Part shown: one piece after another, positions 36,260 to 44,801 of the stretch
How positions within the stretch are numbered: position 1 is the stretch's first letter
Layout: every line of letters begins with the position of its first letter
Source of the DNA: Hyphomicrobiales bacterium
Lineage (GTDB): Bacteria; Pseudomonadota; Alphaproteobacteria; Rhizobiales; Rhizobiaceae
Direction of reading: 5' to 3'
Length of the DNA stretch: 64,000 bases
NCBI GenBank assembly: GCA_900472485.1
Contig: UCII01000011.1
Span: 356,710-420,709, forward strand
Program-made: the position numbers and the translations under genes
Notes under the pieces: generated by a model
The model's input: only the letters and a program-made list of their open reading frames with translations
Told to the model about the DNA's origin: nothing
Database searches by the model: none

Positions 36260-37195
36260 TCAATCCTTGTTCAGCAGGGTCTGCCGCAGCAGGATGATCA
36301 GCATGGAATAGGTGAGAAGGAGAACCAGCAGCACCAGAGCGATGGCCGAGGCATAGCCGAAATCCAGCCGTTTGAAGGCTTGCGTGAAGATGTAGCTGGC
36401 GACGATCTGCGTGCGGTCCGCCGGCCCGCCGCCCGTCATGACGACAATCAGATCTGCGAAATTGGAGATCCAGACCGTACGCAGCAGCACCGTGATGGCG
36501 ATGGTCGGCGCCAGGAAGGGAAGCGTGATCGAACGGAACCGCTCGAACCAGCCGGCGCCGTCGATGGAAGCCGCCTCATAGAGATCGCGCGGGATCGCCT
36601 GAAGCGCGGCCAGAAGCGTGATCGCGAAAAAAGGGATGCCCCACCAGACATTGGCGATGATCGGCCCCCACATCGCATAGTTCGGATCGGAGAGGATATT
36701 GCCCGGCTCGCTCATCAGGCCCATGCCATAGAGCCAATGCGGGATCGGGCCGATGACCGGGTTGAACAGCCAGGACCAGTTGAGGCCGGCGAGGAAGGAG
36801 GGAACGGCCCAGGGCAGGAATACCAGTGCCTGGACGATCGATCTGCCGAAGAAGGGTTTGTCCAGCAGAAGTGCCAGGATCAGCCCAAAGATGAACTGCA
36901 GCACCACGGAAGCACCCGTCCACCAAAGCGTATTCTTCAGCGCCCAGTAGAAGGCGTTATCTTTGGAGAGATCGCGAAAGTGCTCCAGGCCGATGAAGCC
37001 GCCGGAAAATGGATTGAGCAGCTGAATATCGCGAAACGCATAGGATATGCCGATCGCCAGCGGCACCAGCATCACGGCGATGATGAGGATCAGGGCAGGG
37101 GCGCTGTAAAGATACGGTTCCGAGGCGTCGGCGAGGCGCTTCAGCCACGGCCTGCGGTCGTGACGCCTGTCGAGCGTGTCGGTGATCGAAGTCAT
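36260..37195 (-). CDS. CUT1-type ABC transporter permease (MalF-like)
   Basis: About 311 residues from the ATG at 37195; a GTG at 37246 is also in frame. TM1 is YSAPALILIIAVMLVPLAIGISYAF. The EAA loop is YEAASIDGAGWFERFRSITLPFLAPTI. MalF-type permeases of this length pair with MalG-type ones. It sits between the binding protein and the second permease in the same operon. Confidence 0.92.
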   Translation of the reverse strand: MTSITDTLDRRHDRRPWLKRLADASEPYLYSAPALILIIAVMLVPLAIGISYAFRDIQLLNPFSGGFIGLEHFRDLSKDNAFYWALKNTLWWTGASVVLQFIFGLILALLLDKPFFGRSIVQALVFLPWAVPSFLAGLNWSWLFNPVIGPIPHWLYGMGLMSEPGNILSDPNYAMWGPIIANVWWGIPFFAITLLAALQAIPRDLYEAASIDGAGWFERFRSITLPFLAPTIAITVLLRTVWISNFADLIVVMTGGGPADRTQIVASYIFTQAFKRLDFGYASAIALVLLVLLLTYSMLIILLRQTLLNKD

Positions 37196-37285
37196 CTGCA
37201 AGGGTTCCCGTTCGCGGCGTTCGAACGCCGTCTGTTTCAATTGCACAGAGATGGCGGCGGATCGCTCCGCCGCCGCATGTGCGTT

Positions 37286-38545
37286 CTATTTCTTCGCGAG
37301 GAATTTCTGCTGGGCCTTGGTCAGGTAATCGGCCCATTGATCGGCCAGATCCTTCGCCGAGATATCGCCGAGCAGCGCCTGCTGCGACGTCTTGATCGCC
37401 AGCGAATCCTTGAAGAAGGCGAATTCCTCAAGATAGGTCGGCATCACTGTGGGAACGGTATCCTTGTCGGCCAGTTCCTGGAACCAGCCCTTGAACTGAT
37501 CGCCGGCGTAGAAGGGGTCCTTTTCCGCAGCCGTGTAGGCCGGAAGCGCACCGATCTTCTTGTTCCATTCCAGATTGCCTTCCTTGCCTTCAAGGGTCGC
37601 AATCAGCTTCCAGGATAGATCCTTGTTCTGGCTCGTCGCGAACATCGACCAGCCGGCATAACCAATGGTCGGGAAGGACTTGCCATCCGGACCCTTCGGC
37701 AGCGGCGCTACGCCGAAATCATCCTTCTTCATGCGTTCCGCGACGGCGATCAGGGCGTCCGGATCCTGATCGAGGAAGGCGCATGTGCCGGAATAGAAGC
37801 CGGCGACGACTTCGTTGAAGCCCCAGTTGACGCTATCCTTTGGCGCATAGCCCTTCTTGTAGAGATCGACCATCCACTCGATGCCCTTCGCCCAGCCCGG
37901 GCTGTTCATCGTCGAGGTGCCATCATCCTTGAAGTATTTGTTGTCGCCGGCCATGGAGGCGGCAAAGATCATCCAGCCGTTGAGACCGCCCGGACCGCCG
38001 CGCATGCAGTAACCGTATTTGCCCGGTAGCTTCGAGATGGCCTCGGATGCCTTGACGAATTCGTCCATCGTCTTCGGCGGCTCGGCGATGCCGGCGTCCT
38101 TCAGGATCTTCTTGTTGTAGAACATGGCACGCAGATAGAAGCCGTAGGGCAGCATATAGGCGGTGTTCTTGACATCGCGGCCGAGCTGAAGCGCGCGCGG
38201 CGTCAGTTCACTCGTATGTTCCCACTTCGCGAGGTAGGGCTCGAGGCTTTCGAGCATGCCGTTATTGCCGTAGAGCGACAGCCAGGTATCAGGCATTTCC
38301 ATCACGTCGGGCGTATCGCCGGCCGAAACCATGGTGGCGAATTTCTGGAAGGCTTCGTTCCAGGGCAGGGAGATGATATCGACCTTGGTGCCTGGGTTGG
38401 CGGCTTCGAACTTGGCGACGATCGACTTCAGCGTCTCGGTGCGCTCCGGGCTCGTGATGACTTCCACGAGCTTCAGCGTCGTATCGGCAAAGGCGGTGCC
38501 GCCCATCAAGGCGGTAAAGAGTGCTGCTGTTATCAGTCTTTTCAT
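37286..38545 (-). CDS. CUT1-type extracellular solute-binding protein
   Basis: A protein of 419 residues. A Sec signal (KRLITAALFTALMGGTAFA) precedes a family 1 solute-binding fold, with IVAKFEAANPGTKVDIISLPW and LPYGFYLRAMFYNKKIL. AAGGGGAA upstream of the ATG is a strong ribosome site. This periplasmic protein sets the specificity of the importer. Its substrate is not readable; aromatic residues such as GLNGWM near the binding cleft are consistent with a sugar ligand. Confidence 0.9.
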   Translation of the reverse strand: MKRLITAALFTALMGGTAFADTTLKLVEVITSPERTETLKSIVAKFEAANPGTKVDIISLPWNEAFQKFATMVSAGDTPDVMEMPDTWLSLYGNNGMLESLEPYLAKWEHTSELTPRALQLGRDVKNTAYMLPYGFYLRAMFYNKKILKDAGIAEPPKTMDEFVKASEAISKLPGKYGYCMRGGPGGLNGWMIFAASMAGDNKYFKDDGTSTMNSPGWAKGIEWMVDLYKKGYAPKDSVNWGFNEVVAGFYSGTCAFLDQDPDALIAVAERMKKDDFGVAPLPKGPDGKSFPTIGYAGWSMFATSQNKDLSWKLIATLEGKEGNLEWNKKIGALPAYTAAEKDPFYAGDQFKGWFQELADKDTVPTVMPTYLEEFAFFKDSLAIKTSQQALLGDISAKDLADQWADYLTKAQQKFLAKK

Positions 38546-38587
38546 GTTGGTTCCCCTTTTTTGGACTTTCCTCTCAGATTGACGATG

Positions 38588-39754
38588 TCACGAGGCGGCG
38601 GCGATTGCCTCCTCGAGCTCTTTCCATAAGGCCTCGGTTCCTTCGAGGCCGATATGGAGACGTACGGAGCGCGGATTGATGCCGAAGGTATGCGCTGAAT
38701 TCGGCTGGGCCTTCTGCTGCAGCACGACTTCGCCCGGCACGATCAGGCTCTCATGTCCGCCCCAGCTCACACCCAGCTTGAAGAGCGTGAGGCGATCGGC
38801 GAAGGCGCGGATATCGACGCCCTCGCGGAAGATGAAAGAGAACAGGCCCGAGGTGCCATTCAGGCCGGATGGCAGCCGGTTGGCCAGGCCCGGGTGGCAG
38901 ACCTGTTCGACGACATCGAGCTCCTGCAGGCGCTTGGCGATCGTCATTGCAGCCGCCTCATGCGCCTTCATGCGGATCGGCAGGGTGCGCAGGCCGCGGA
39001 TCAGGAGCCATGCGTCGAAGGGCGAAAGCTTGCCGCCGAGATAAGGGTAGGCTTCGGCCTTGATGCGCGCGATCATCTCCTTTGAGCCGGCGACGACACC
39101 GGCGACCACGTCGCTATGCCCACCGAGATATTTGGAGGCGGAATGGATGACGAGATCGACGCCGAGTTTCAAAGGCTGCTGGAAATAAGGGGTGGCCCAG
39201 CTGTTGTCGATCATCGAAACGACGCCATGCTGCTTCGCAAGGGCGGCCAGTGCGCCGACATCGTGCGCTTCCATAACCCAACTCGTCGGGCTTTCCATGT
39301 AGAAAACCTTGGCGCCGGGAAGCGCCCTGGCGACGGCTTCTTCGTCGCGACCATCGACATAGGTCACGTCCACCTTCATGCGCTTCAGAACCGTGCCGAA
39401 GAGGCGGAAGGCGTCGGGATAGACATGTTTGACCGCAACGATCCTGTCGCCTGGCTCGACAAAACTCAGCACTGCGGATGAGATCGCCGCCATGCCGCTC
39501 GCAAAACCGAGCGCATCCTCGCCGCCCTCCAGCTTCGCCAGCATCTCTTCGAACATGCGCACCGTCGGGTTAAGGCCGCGCGTATAGATCGGCCGCACCT
39601 TTTCGCCGCGATAGGAGGCGATCATCTCGTCATAGTTCGAGAAAGTGAACAGAGAGGTCTGGAAGATCGGCGGCACAACGGCTTCGGCAAAATTGCCGTC
39701 GTCGTGAGCTGTAATAAGGGATGCGAGTTCGAACGGCTCTAGCCCGTCGGTCAT
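38588..39754 (-). CDS. Cys/Met metabolism PLP-dependent enzyme (cystathionine lyase/synthase family)
   Basis: A protein of 388 residues. The PLP lysine is Lys208 in SASKYLGGHSDV. PIYTRGLNPTVRMFEEMLAKLEGGEDALGFASGMAA shows the PLP phosphate region, and SPTSWVMEAHD and IDNSWATPYFQ complete the site. These are the hallmarks of the gamma-family: cystathionine gamma-synthase, beta-lyase or related. It lies inside a GntR/ABC operon instead of a biosynthetic one. It may therefore cleave an imported C-S or C-N compound; the exact reaction cannot be told. Confidence 0.85.
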   Translation of the reverse strand: MTDGLEPFELASLITAHDDGNFAEAVVPPIFQTSLFTFSNYDEMIASYRGEKVRPIYTRGLNPTVRMFEEMLAKLEGGEDALGFASGMAAISSAVLSFVEPGDRIVAVKHVYPDAFRLFGTVLKRMKVDVTYVDGRDEEAVARALPGAKVFYMESPTSWVMEAHDVGALAALAKQHGVVSMIDNSWATPYFQQPLKLGVDLVIHSASKYLGGHSDVVAGVVAGSKEMIARIKAEAYPYLGGKLSPFDAWLLIRGLRTLPIRMKAHEAAAMTIAKRLQELDVVEQVCHPGLANRLPSGLNGTSGLFSFIFREGVDIRAFADRLTLFKLGVSWGGHESLIVPGEVVLQQKAQPNSAHTFGINPRSVRLHIGLEGTEALWKELEEAIAAAS

Positions 39755-40458
39755 TGGGACATTTCCTTGATGTCTTCCTCGACCACGTCGAGAATTTTCA
39801 GTGTTTCGGCGCGCGCAGCCTCGGGATCCTGGTCGACGATCGCGTTGAACAGCGTGCGGTGATAGGGGAAGGATCGGCGAGCAAAATCCTGCCGATCGAA
39901 AGGATGTTCCCAGAAGCGCTCGAAGGTTTCGCGCATCTGTTCGAGAAGCTGCCGGAACAGCGGGTTATGCGTGGCGTCATAGACGGCAAGATGGAAGGCA
40001 AGATCCTCAGGCCCGGATGTGCCCTTGGCCATATGCACACGCTCCATCTCGTTGAGCTTCTCTTCGATGATGACGAGATCTTCGTCGGTTCGCTTTCTCG
40101 CAGCCACCATGCCGGCCTCGCATTCGATGCCGCGGCGGACCTCCAGCGTCTGCAACAGCGCATCGCGCAGGTGTGACGGGTTGAAGGAAAGCGGCATATG
40201 GATCGTCGCCTTCGAAACCGGCTTCAGCAGGTAGGTGCCGCTGCCTTTGCGCGTCTCCATGACGCCGAGCGCCTGGAAGTAGGTGATCACCTCGCGAATG
40301 GTGGAGCGTCCCACTGAAAGGGCTGCCATCAGCTCACGTTCGGTCGGAAGCCGGTCGCCCGCCCGCAGCTTCGACGATTCGATGAAGATCGACAGCGCCT
40401 CGATGACTTGCTGCGTCCGGTCGATGGAAGGAAGAGGGGTAAGCATGGGTTTTGTCAT
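39751..40458 (-). CDS. GntR-family regulator, FadR/FCD subfamily
   Basis: A protein of 235 residues. The N-terminal winged helix (LRAGDRLPTERELMAALSVGRSTIREVITYFQALG) is followed by an all-helical FCD effector domain with LAFHLAVYDATHNPLF, whose Asp and His are typical metal ligands. It heads the minus-strand operon and overlaps the PLP gene by four bases (ATGA). It is probably a ligand-relieved repressor of the transporter and lyase. Confidence 0.9.
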   Translation of the reverse strand: MTKPMLTPLPSIDRTQQVIEALSIFIESSKLRAGDRLPTERELMAALSVGRSTIREVITYFQALGVMETRKGSGTYLLKPVSKATIHMPLSFNPSHLRDALLQTLEVRRGIECEAGMVAARKRTDEDLVIIEEKLNEMERVHMAKGTSGPEDLAFHLAVYDATHNPLFRQLLEQMRETFERFWEHPFDRQDFARRSFPYHRTLFNAIVDQDPEAARAETLKILDVVEEDIKEMSQ

Positions 40459-40468
40459 GGATGGTAAA

Positions 40469-40481
40469 TTGGTCTGACATC
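40469..40481. promoter_or_regulatory. Candidate GntR operator upstream of the ABC operon
   Basis: TTGGTCTGACATC lies immediately upstream of the GntR start and carries one good half of the TGGTCNGACCA pattern seen for several FCD regulators. The second half is imperfect, so this is a lead only. Confidence 0.3.
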
Positions 40482-40520
40482 TGCCATCAGGTCAATCTCT
40501 TTTTCTTGGCTCGGACATTT

Positions 40521-40551
40521 TTTGTGGCCCTTAAATTTTTAAGGGCACAAA
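40521..40551. promoter_or_regulatory. Long near-perfect palindrome between divergent GntR and small zinc-ribbon gene
   Basis: TTTGTG-G-CCCTTAAA, a 2-base TT centre, then TTTAAGGG-CACAAA: 14 paired positions with a single extra G on the left. It lies 63 bp from the GntR start and 90 bp from the small plus-strand gene at 40641. The tiny centre and lack of a T tail favour a protein-binding operator over a terminator. I do not recognise the consensus. Confidence 0.6.
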
Positions 40552-40640
40552 GCGAGCAGCAATGAAGGTTGTTTGCGGCCTTCAAGAGTGCCGACAGCGC
40601 TGATAGAAGGAACGTGTTGTGAGTCCCGGGCTGGAAGAGA

Positions 40641-40904
40641 ATGGCCGCTAGAGATCGATATTCACGGAAGCTGGAATGCGCGAAATGCGACCACACCGGC
40701 TTTGCCGAAGTTTCCGAAACTGACGATCGTCGGGCGATGAGCCGCGATTTCAAGATAGACGAGATGCCGCGCGGCTTTTCCACGGAACGGCCGTCGACCG
40801 ATCCGCGCAAGCATATGGTGCGCTGCAGGTGCGGTTCGGTGTTTCCTTTCGAGCAGGACACGATCTACGCACCAGGCGGCGAGCCGCGGCGCAGAAAAGC
40901 ATAG
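40641..40904 (+). CDS. Small conserved hypothetical protein with zinc-ribbon-like cysteines
   Basis: A protein of 87 residues, highly charged, with CAKCDHTG near residue 13 and CRCG near residue 62. The two cysteine pairs resemble a zinc ribbon. GGAAGAG precedes the ATG. It is monocistronic, between divergent and distant genes. I do not recognise a function; nucleic-acid binding is one possibility. Confidence 0.6.
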   Translation: MAARDRYSRKLECAKCDHTGFAEVSETDDRRAMSRDFKIDEMPRGFSTERPSTDPRKHMVRCRCGSVFPFEQDTIYAPGGEPRRRKA

Positions 40905-40911
40905 GCCGAAA

Positions 40912-40937
40912 AGAAAAAAGCCCCGCACAGGCGAGGC
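40912..40937 (-). terminator. Intrinsic terminator, minus strand
   Basis: Read on the minus strand, GCCTCGC and GCGGGGC form a 7-bp stem (one G-T pair) around CTGT, followed directly by six T. It lies about 500 bp downstream of the amidohydrolase stop and may end read-through from that operon. Confidence 0.65.
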
Positions 40938-41268
40938 TAAGCTTGTGCCGCTCCGGGGAAATCGGAAGCGACGCGGCATTGTCTAACGGTCGTCTTCTCT
41001 CCCGGCTAGGTCAGTTTTGCCGATAGCGGTACGCTCAAGTAAAAAAGCTCTTCATTCGTGAAATGAGATTGGTTTGCAGGCTCTCTCTCAGTGGCTGCAA
41101 AGATGCGAGGAAACCATCGTGCCGTGCAATATGTTCAGCCAGCGTTCATTTTCGCGCGGGCAAAAGGGCAATCACCGCAACGCCTTGCGGTCGTCGAGGC
41201 CCGGCTTCCATTGGTTTTCGAGCCTAGTCGCCGGGCCTCGCAGATACTGAAAAAATCGGATACCCCAC

Positions 41269-41403
41269 ATGCGGTTGCTTCGCGCCTTCATCGATTGGAT
41301 TCGCCGCAAGCGGCGGCCAGAACAGGAAACGATCCAACACTCCGCCGATGACCCATGGGTTCTGCAGCAGATCGAAAAATTCGAGCGGGAGTTGAAGCGC
41401 TAG
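41269..41403 (+). CDS. Putative 44-residue small protein
   Basis: An ATG at 41269 opens a 44-codon frame: a hydrophobic/basic N-terminus (MRLLRAFIDWIRRKRR) and an acidic, helical C-terminus (DPWVLQQIEKFERELKR). The amphipathic pattern looks like a real small protein of a type common in rhizobia. The ribosome site is weak and there is no supporting neighbour. Confidence 0.4.
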   Translation: MRLLRAFIDWIRRKRRPEQETIQHSADDPWVLQQIEKFERELKR

Positions 41404-41436
41404 CAGGCTTGCCAGTTCGTAAGTCCCGGTGCTTGA

Positions 41437-42639
41437 TCAGCGCCGCAGGACGGCCCCATCCTTGGCGACGAGTTTGCCCGCCTTGTAGACTGCGCGTCCT
41501 TTCGGCACTGCAACGACCGCCTCGGGAACATGCTCCGCCTTCAAGGTAACGAAATCGGCTTTTGCCCCGATCTGCAAGCCGTAGCCCTCCAGCCGCAGAG
41601 CTTTGGCGCCGCTCTCGGTCACGACATCGAAGGCGACCTTCAATTCGTCGTCCGTATAGAAGCCCGACCGATAGCCGATCATCATTGCGCGGCCCAGCAT
41701 GTCGCCATCACCATAGGGCCACCAGGAATCGCGAATATTGTCGCTGCCGCTGAAGACGGTAACGCCAGCGGTACGAAGCAAGGCGACTGGCGGGAAAGAG
41801 TGGGCACCCGGTGCATTCGTCATAATGGAGACACCGCTCTCGGCGATGAGGGCCGCGGCGCGCTTGGCCGCCTCGAACGAGAGATCGCCAAGTCCATAGG
41901 CGTGGCTGATCGTGACGTGCCCACCCATGGAAAGACTGCGCGCGCGGGCGCAGATCTGCTCGATGGTGAAGAGGCCGAGCGTGCCGCCGTCATGAAGATG
42001 GATATCGACATCGACGCCATGCTTCTCGGCGACTCCGAAAACCACATCGAGATGTTTTTCGACATCGCGATCGAAGCTTGCCGGATCGAGCCCGCCGACG
42101 AGATCGGCACCCATGGCGATTGCCTGATCCAGAAGCTCAGGCGTGCCGGGGCTTTTCAGAATGCCGCTTTGCGGAAAGGCAACGAGCTGGATGTCGATCA
42201 ATCCGCGGTATTCTTCGCGTACGGCAAGCACAGTCTCCAGCGACTTCAATCCAACGGAACCGTCCACCATGACGTGGCTGCGCATATATGCGCTGCCATT
42301 GGCGATGCAGAGGTCGAGTTGGTTTCTGGCCCTTTCGTCCATCGGTGCAGCCTGCGCCATGTTTTGCGCCTGGAAGGCGACGCGCTCATGGACATCGAAG
42401 CCGTTGGTGCAGGGCTTGTGCGGAATCCAGGCGTCACCGTAAAAGCTGGTGTCGAGATGAATGTGCCCTTCGACAAAGCCCGGCACCACGAGGATGCCTT
42501 CGAGGTCGATAAGCTCGGAGGCAGAAGTCGGCGCTCCAGTCTCCGTGATCGACACGATCCGCCCGCCCGTGACGCCGATATCCTTGATGGAGCCGTCGGC
42601 AAGCTTGGCCCGGGTAAAGAGCGTTTCGATCGTGCTCAA
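41437..42639 (-). CDS. Amidohydrolase, cytosine deaminase-like
   Basis: A protein of 400 residues with the amidohydrolase TIM-barrel pattern. Metal ligands are His59 and His61 in GHIHLD, His214 (DIHLHDGG), His246 (TISHAYGL) and Asp300 (SGSDNIRDSW). The SGSDNIRD segment and the HIHLD start are typical of the cytosine deaminase group, which also includes ammelide amidohydrolases. It follows a GntR gene by 60 bp and is divergent from an importer/racemase operon. It probably deaminates or hydrolyses an imported N-heterocycle. Confidence 0.85.
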   Translation of the reverse strand: MSTIETLFTRAKLADGSIKDIGVTGGRIVSITETGAPTSASELIDLEGILVVPGFVEGHIHLDTSFYGDAWIPHKPCTNGFDVHERVAFQAQNMAQAAPMDERARNQLDLCIANGSAYMRSHVMVDGSVGLKSLETVLAVREEYRGLIDIQLVAFPQSGILKSPGTPELLDQAIAMGADLVGGLDPASFDRDVEKHLDVVFGVAEKHGVDVDIHLHDGGTLGLFTIEQICARARSLSMGGHVTISHAYGLGDLSFEAAKRAAALIAESGVSIMTNAPGAHSFPPVALLRTAGVTVFSGSDNIRDSWWPYGDGDMLGRAMMIGYRSGFYTDDELKVAFDVVTESGAKALRLEGYGLQIGAKADFVTLKAEHVPEAVVAVPKGRAVYKAGKLVAKDGAVLRR

Positions 42640-42699
42640 TTTTTTCTCCTTGAATCCATGGCTACCGGTCTCGCGGGAACCGCCTGGGTGACGGATGTC

Positions 42700-43413
42700 T
42701 TACCGCTCGAACGCCTCTTTCAGACCGAAACTCTTGCGCTCGCGTAGGTCGAGATCGGCTTCGATATGCGCGATATGATGAAGCATCAGGTCACAGGCTG
42801 TGTCGACATCCTTGCGCTCCAGAGCGGTGATGATATCGCCATGCTCGGCATGGCCGCAACTGGAGGCGCTTGATTGTCCGTAGAGTGCAATTACCAGCGA
42901 CGAGCGCGCGACAAGCTCCTCCATGAAGCGCTGCATGATGAGATTGCCCGATATCGATGCCAGCATCAGATGGAAGTCGCCCGAAGCCTTGATCTCGGCG
43001 CGGCGCGCGGGTTGACCGCGCTCTCCCATCAAGCGGCCTTCTTCCACGAGGAGTTGCCGGAGCTGTGCGAGCTGAGGCGCGGTGATATGCTCGGCTGCCG
43101 ATCGCACTATGCCCGGCTCGACCAGACGACGCGCAGCGAATATCTGCCGCGCCTCCTCGGGCGAAGGATAGGCGACGAAAGCGCCCCGATTCTTCTCCAC
43201 GCTGACGAGTCCCTCATAGGAAAGAGCCTGTAGGGCGGCACGTGCCAATGTCCGGCTAACGTTAAAGAGAGCGCCGACATCGCTCTCGGATAATTTCGTG
43301 CCCGGTGCTAGCCGGCGCTCGACGATTGCGTCGCGAATGGCCTCGCGAATCTGTTGCGCACCGCTGTCGGTAGCATCGCCGGGCGTCAAAAGCGCATCTG
43401 TTGAAGAATTCAT
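42700..43413 (-). CDS. GntR-family regulator, FCD subfamily
   Basis: About 237 residues from the ATG at 43413; the open frame extends further upstream without a better start. The winged helix (LAPGTKLSESDVGALFNVSRTLARAALQALSYEGLV) precedes an FCD domain with ASGDFHLMLASISGN as ligand region. It is transcribed toward the amidohydrolase and away from the ABC operon, so it likely controls both. Confidence 0.9.
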   Translation of the reverse strand: MNSSTDALLTPGDATDSGAQQIREAIRDAIVERRLAPGTKLSESDVGALFNVSRTLARAALQALSYEGLVSVEKNRGAFVAYPSPEEARQIFAARRLVEPGIVRSAAEHITAPQLAQLRQLLVEEGRLMGERGQPARRAEIKASGDFHLMLASISGNLIMQRFMEELVARSSLVIALYGQSSASSCGHAEHGDIITALERKDVDTACDLMLHHIAHIEADLDLRERKSFGLKEAFER

Positions 43414-43499
43414 GATCGGCAGCCTGAATAACTGGCTGCAATGATAGACAGGTTTCGCGCGGAAGTTAAACGAAATCTGATGCAGATTATGGCCGAAAG

Positions 43500-43507
43500 T
43501 GTATACA
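43500..43507. promoter_or_regulatory. TGTATACA palindrome, candidate FCD-GntR operator
   Basis: TGTATACA with context AGTGTATACAAT resembles the ATTGTATACAAT type of operator described for FCD GntR regulators. It lies 87 bp upstream of the GntR start in the divergent intergenic region. Confidence 0.5.
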
Positions 43508-43558
43508 ATATTTTGCATAAATCGCGCACAATAGCCTATTTCCTGTGCATATTCACAG

Positions 43559-43576
43559 TTGCCCCTCCAGGGGCAA
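43559..43576. promoter_or_regulatory. TTGCCCCT-CC-AGGGGCAA palindrome
   Basis: A perfect 8-bp inverted repeat with a 2-base centre, between the two divergent operons, about 105 bp before the ABC ATPase start. The short centre favours a protein-binding site. Its regulator is not identified. Confidence 0.4.
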
Positions 43577-43680
43577 AATTTCTCGGCCGATAAAAAATAT
43601 AGAAATTACAGCTGGTTAGTAGGACGCAGCAGAACTGGCACGATTGATGCAATGTCTTTCCCAAACCAAAGGGGAAGATG

Positions 43681-44769
43681 ATGTCGAAAGCGGCAGAGAT
43701 CGAGATAGTGTCCGTTTCGAAGGTCTACGGCACGACCACGGCTGTCCATGCGATCAGCCTGAAAATACCGGCAGGCTCCTATTGCTGCTTCCTCGGGCCT
43801 TCCGGTTGCGGCAAGACCTCGACGCTGCGCATGATCGCCGGCCATGAAGGCATTTCCTCGGGCGACATCAGGCTCGGAAATACTGTCGTTACGGATTTTC
43901 CGCCCGCCCGACGCGGCACGGCGATGATGTTCCAATCCTATGCGCTGTTTCCTCATCTCGACCTTATCGACAATGTCGCCTTCAGTCTGAAGATGAAAGG
44001 TGTCGACAAGGACGAACGCCGCGCCAAGGCGCTCGACATGCTGAAGCTGATGCAGATGGAAGCCTACGCCACCCGCCGTCCGGCTCAGCTTTCGGGCGGA
44101 CAGCAGCAGCGCGTGGCGCTTGCCCGTGCGTTGATCACCGATCCGGAAGCGCTGCTGCTCGACGAGCCGCTATCGGCGCTCGATCCCTTCCTGAAAATCC
44201 GCATGCGCGCCGAGCTGAAGAAGCTACAGAAGTCGCTTGGCATCACTTTCGTCCATGTCACGCACAGCCAGGAAGAGGCGATGGCGCTCGCCGATATCAT
44301 GGTCATCATGAATGACGGCCGGATCGAGCAGGCGGGCTCGCCGCGGGAGGTTTTCGAACATCCCGCGACGGCCTTCGTTGCCCGCTTCATGGGTGACCAT
44401 AACGTCTTGTCCGGTCGGATAACGTCGAGCGAAGATGGCATGATCACCATGACCGCGCCGGAAGGGCAGGGCTTCTCGGTGAAAGGGGCAGGTCGCGCCG
44501 TCGGCGAAACCGTCGACATCGCCGTGCGCACCGACCGCGTTCGGCTTTCGCAGCCATCGGACAAAGGGCTGGGCTTCAACGGCGTGGTCTCCAATGTCGA
44601 ATATCGCGGCGCAACGCTGAAGATCACCGTCATTGGTGCCGGTAGCGATGATTTCACCGTGATCGCCAGCAACGACGATGCTGCCGCCAGATCCATGGCA
44701 GTCGGCGACACCGTCTCGCTGAGTTGGGCTCAGGAGGATGCAATCCTTCTTGGCCGTATGTCCGCATGA
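43681..44769 (+). CDS. Spermidine/putrescine-type ABC transporter ATPase (PotA-like)
   Basis: About 362 residues. Walker A GPSGCGKTS is at residues 39-47, the signature [16 protein letters not shown] follows, then Walker B LLLDEPLSALDPFL and a C-terminal TOBE domain (GFNGVVSNVEYRGATLKIT). GGGGAAG precedes two adjacent ATGs; the second (43681) has better spacing. It is first in a plus-strand operon with a binding protein and two permeases. Confidence 0.9.
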   Translation: MSKAAEIEIVSVSKVYGTTTAVHAISLKIPAGSYCCFLGPSGCGKTSTLRMIAGHEGISSGDIRLGNTVVTDFPPARRGTAMMFQSYALFPHLDLIDNVAFSLKMKGVDKDERRAKALDMLKLMQMEAYATRRPAQLSGGQQQRVALARALITDPEALLLDEPLSALDPFLKIRMRAELKKLQKSLGITFVHVTHSQEEAMALADIMVIMNDGRIEQAGSPREVFEHPATAFVARFMGDHNVLSGRITSSEDGMITMTAPEGQGFSVKGAGRAVGETVDIAVRTDRVRLSQPSDKGLGFNGVVSNVEYRGATLKITVIGAGSDDFTVIASNDDAAARSMAVGDTVSLSWAQEDAILLGRMSA

Positions 44770-44801
44770 AAATCTCAAGCATTAAAAAAGGGGAACTGAC
44801 A

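Larger units (their letters stand above)
40905..41436. other. Intergenic region of about 530 bp
   Basis: Between the small zinc-ribbon gene and the amidohydrolase 3' end. It holds a minus-strand terminator-like hairpin (40912-40937) and one short frame (41269-41403). The rest has no feature I can support. Confidence 0.5.

Noticed and set aside
35702..37618. 638-codon open frame on the plus strand
   Set aside because: It is antisense to the ABC permease and binding-protein genes, rich in R, Q, D and E as expected of a GC-rich shadow frame, and has no ribosome site or domain.
41530..42747. 405-codon open frame on the plus strand
   Set aside because: Antisense of the amidohydrolase gene, whose metal ligands and start are clear; composition is that of a shadow frame.
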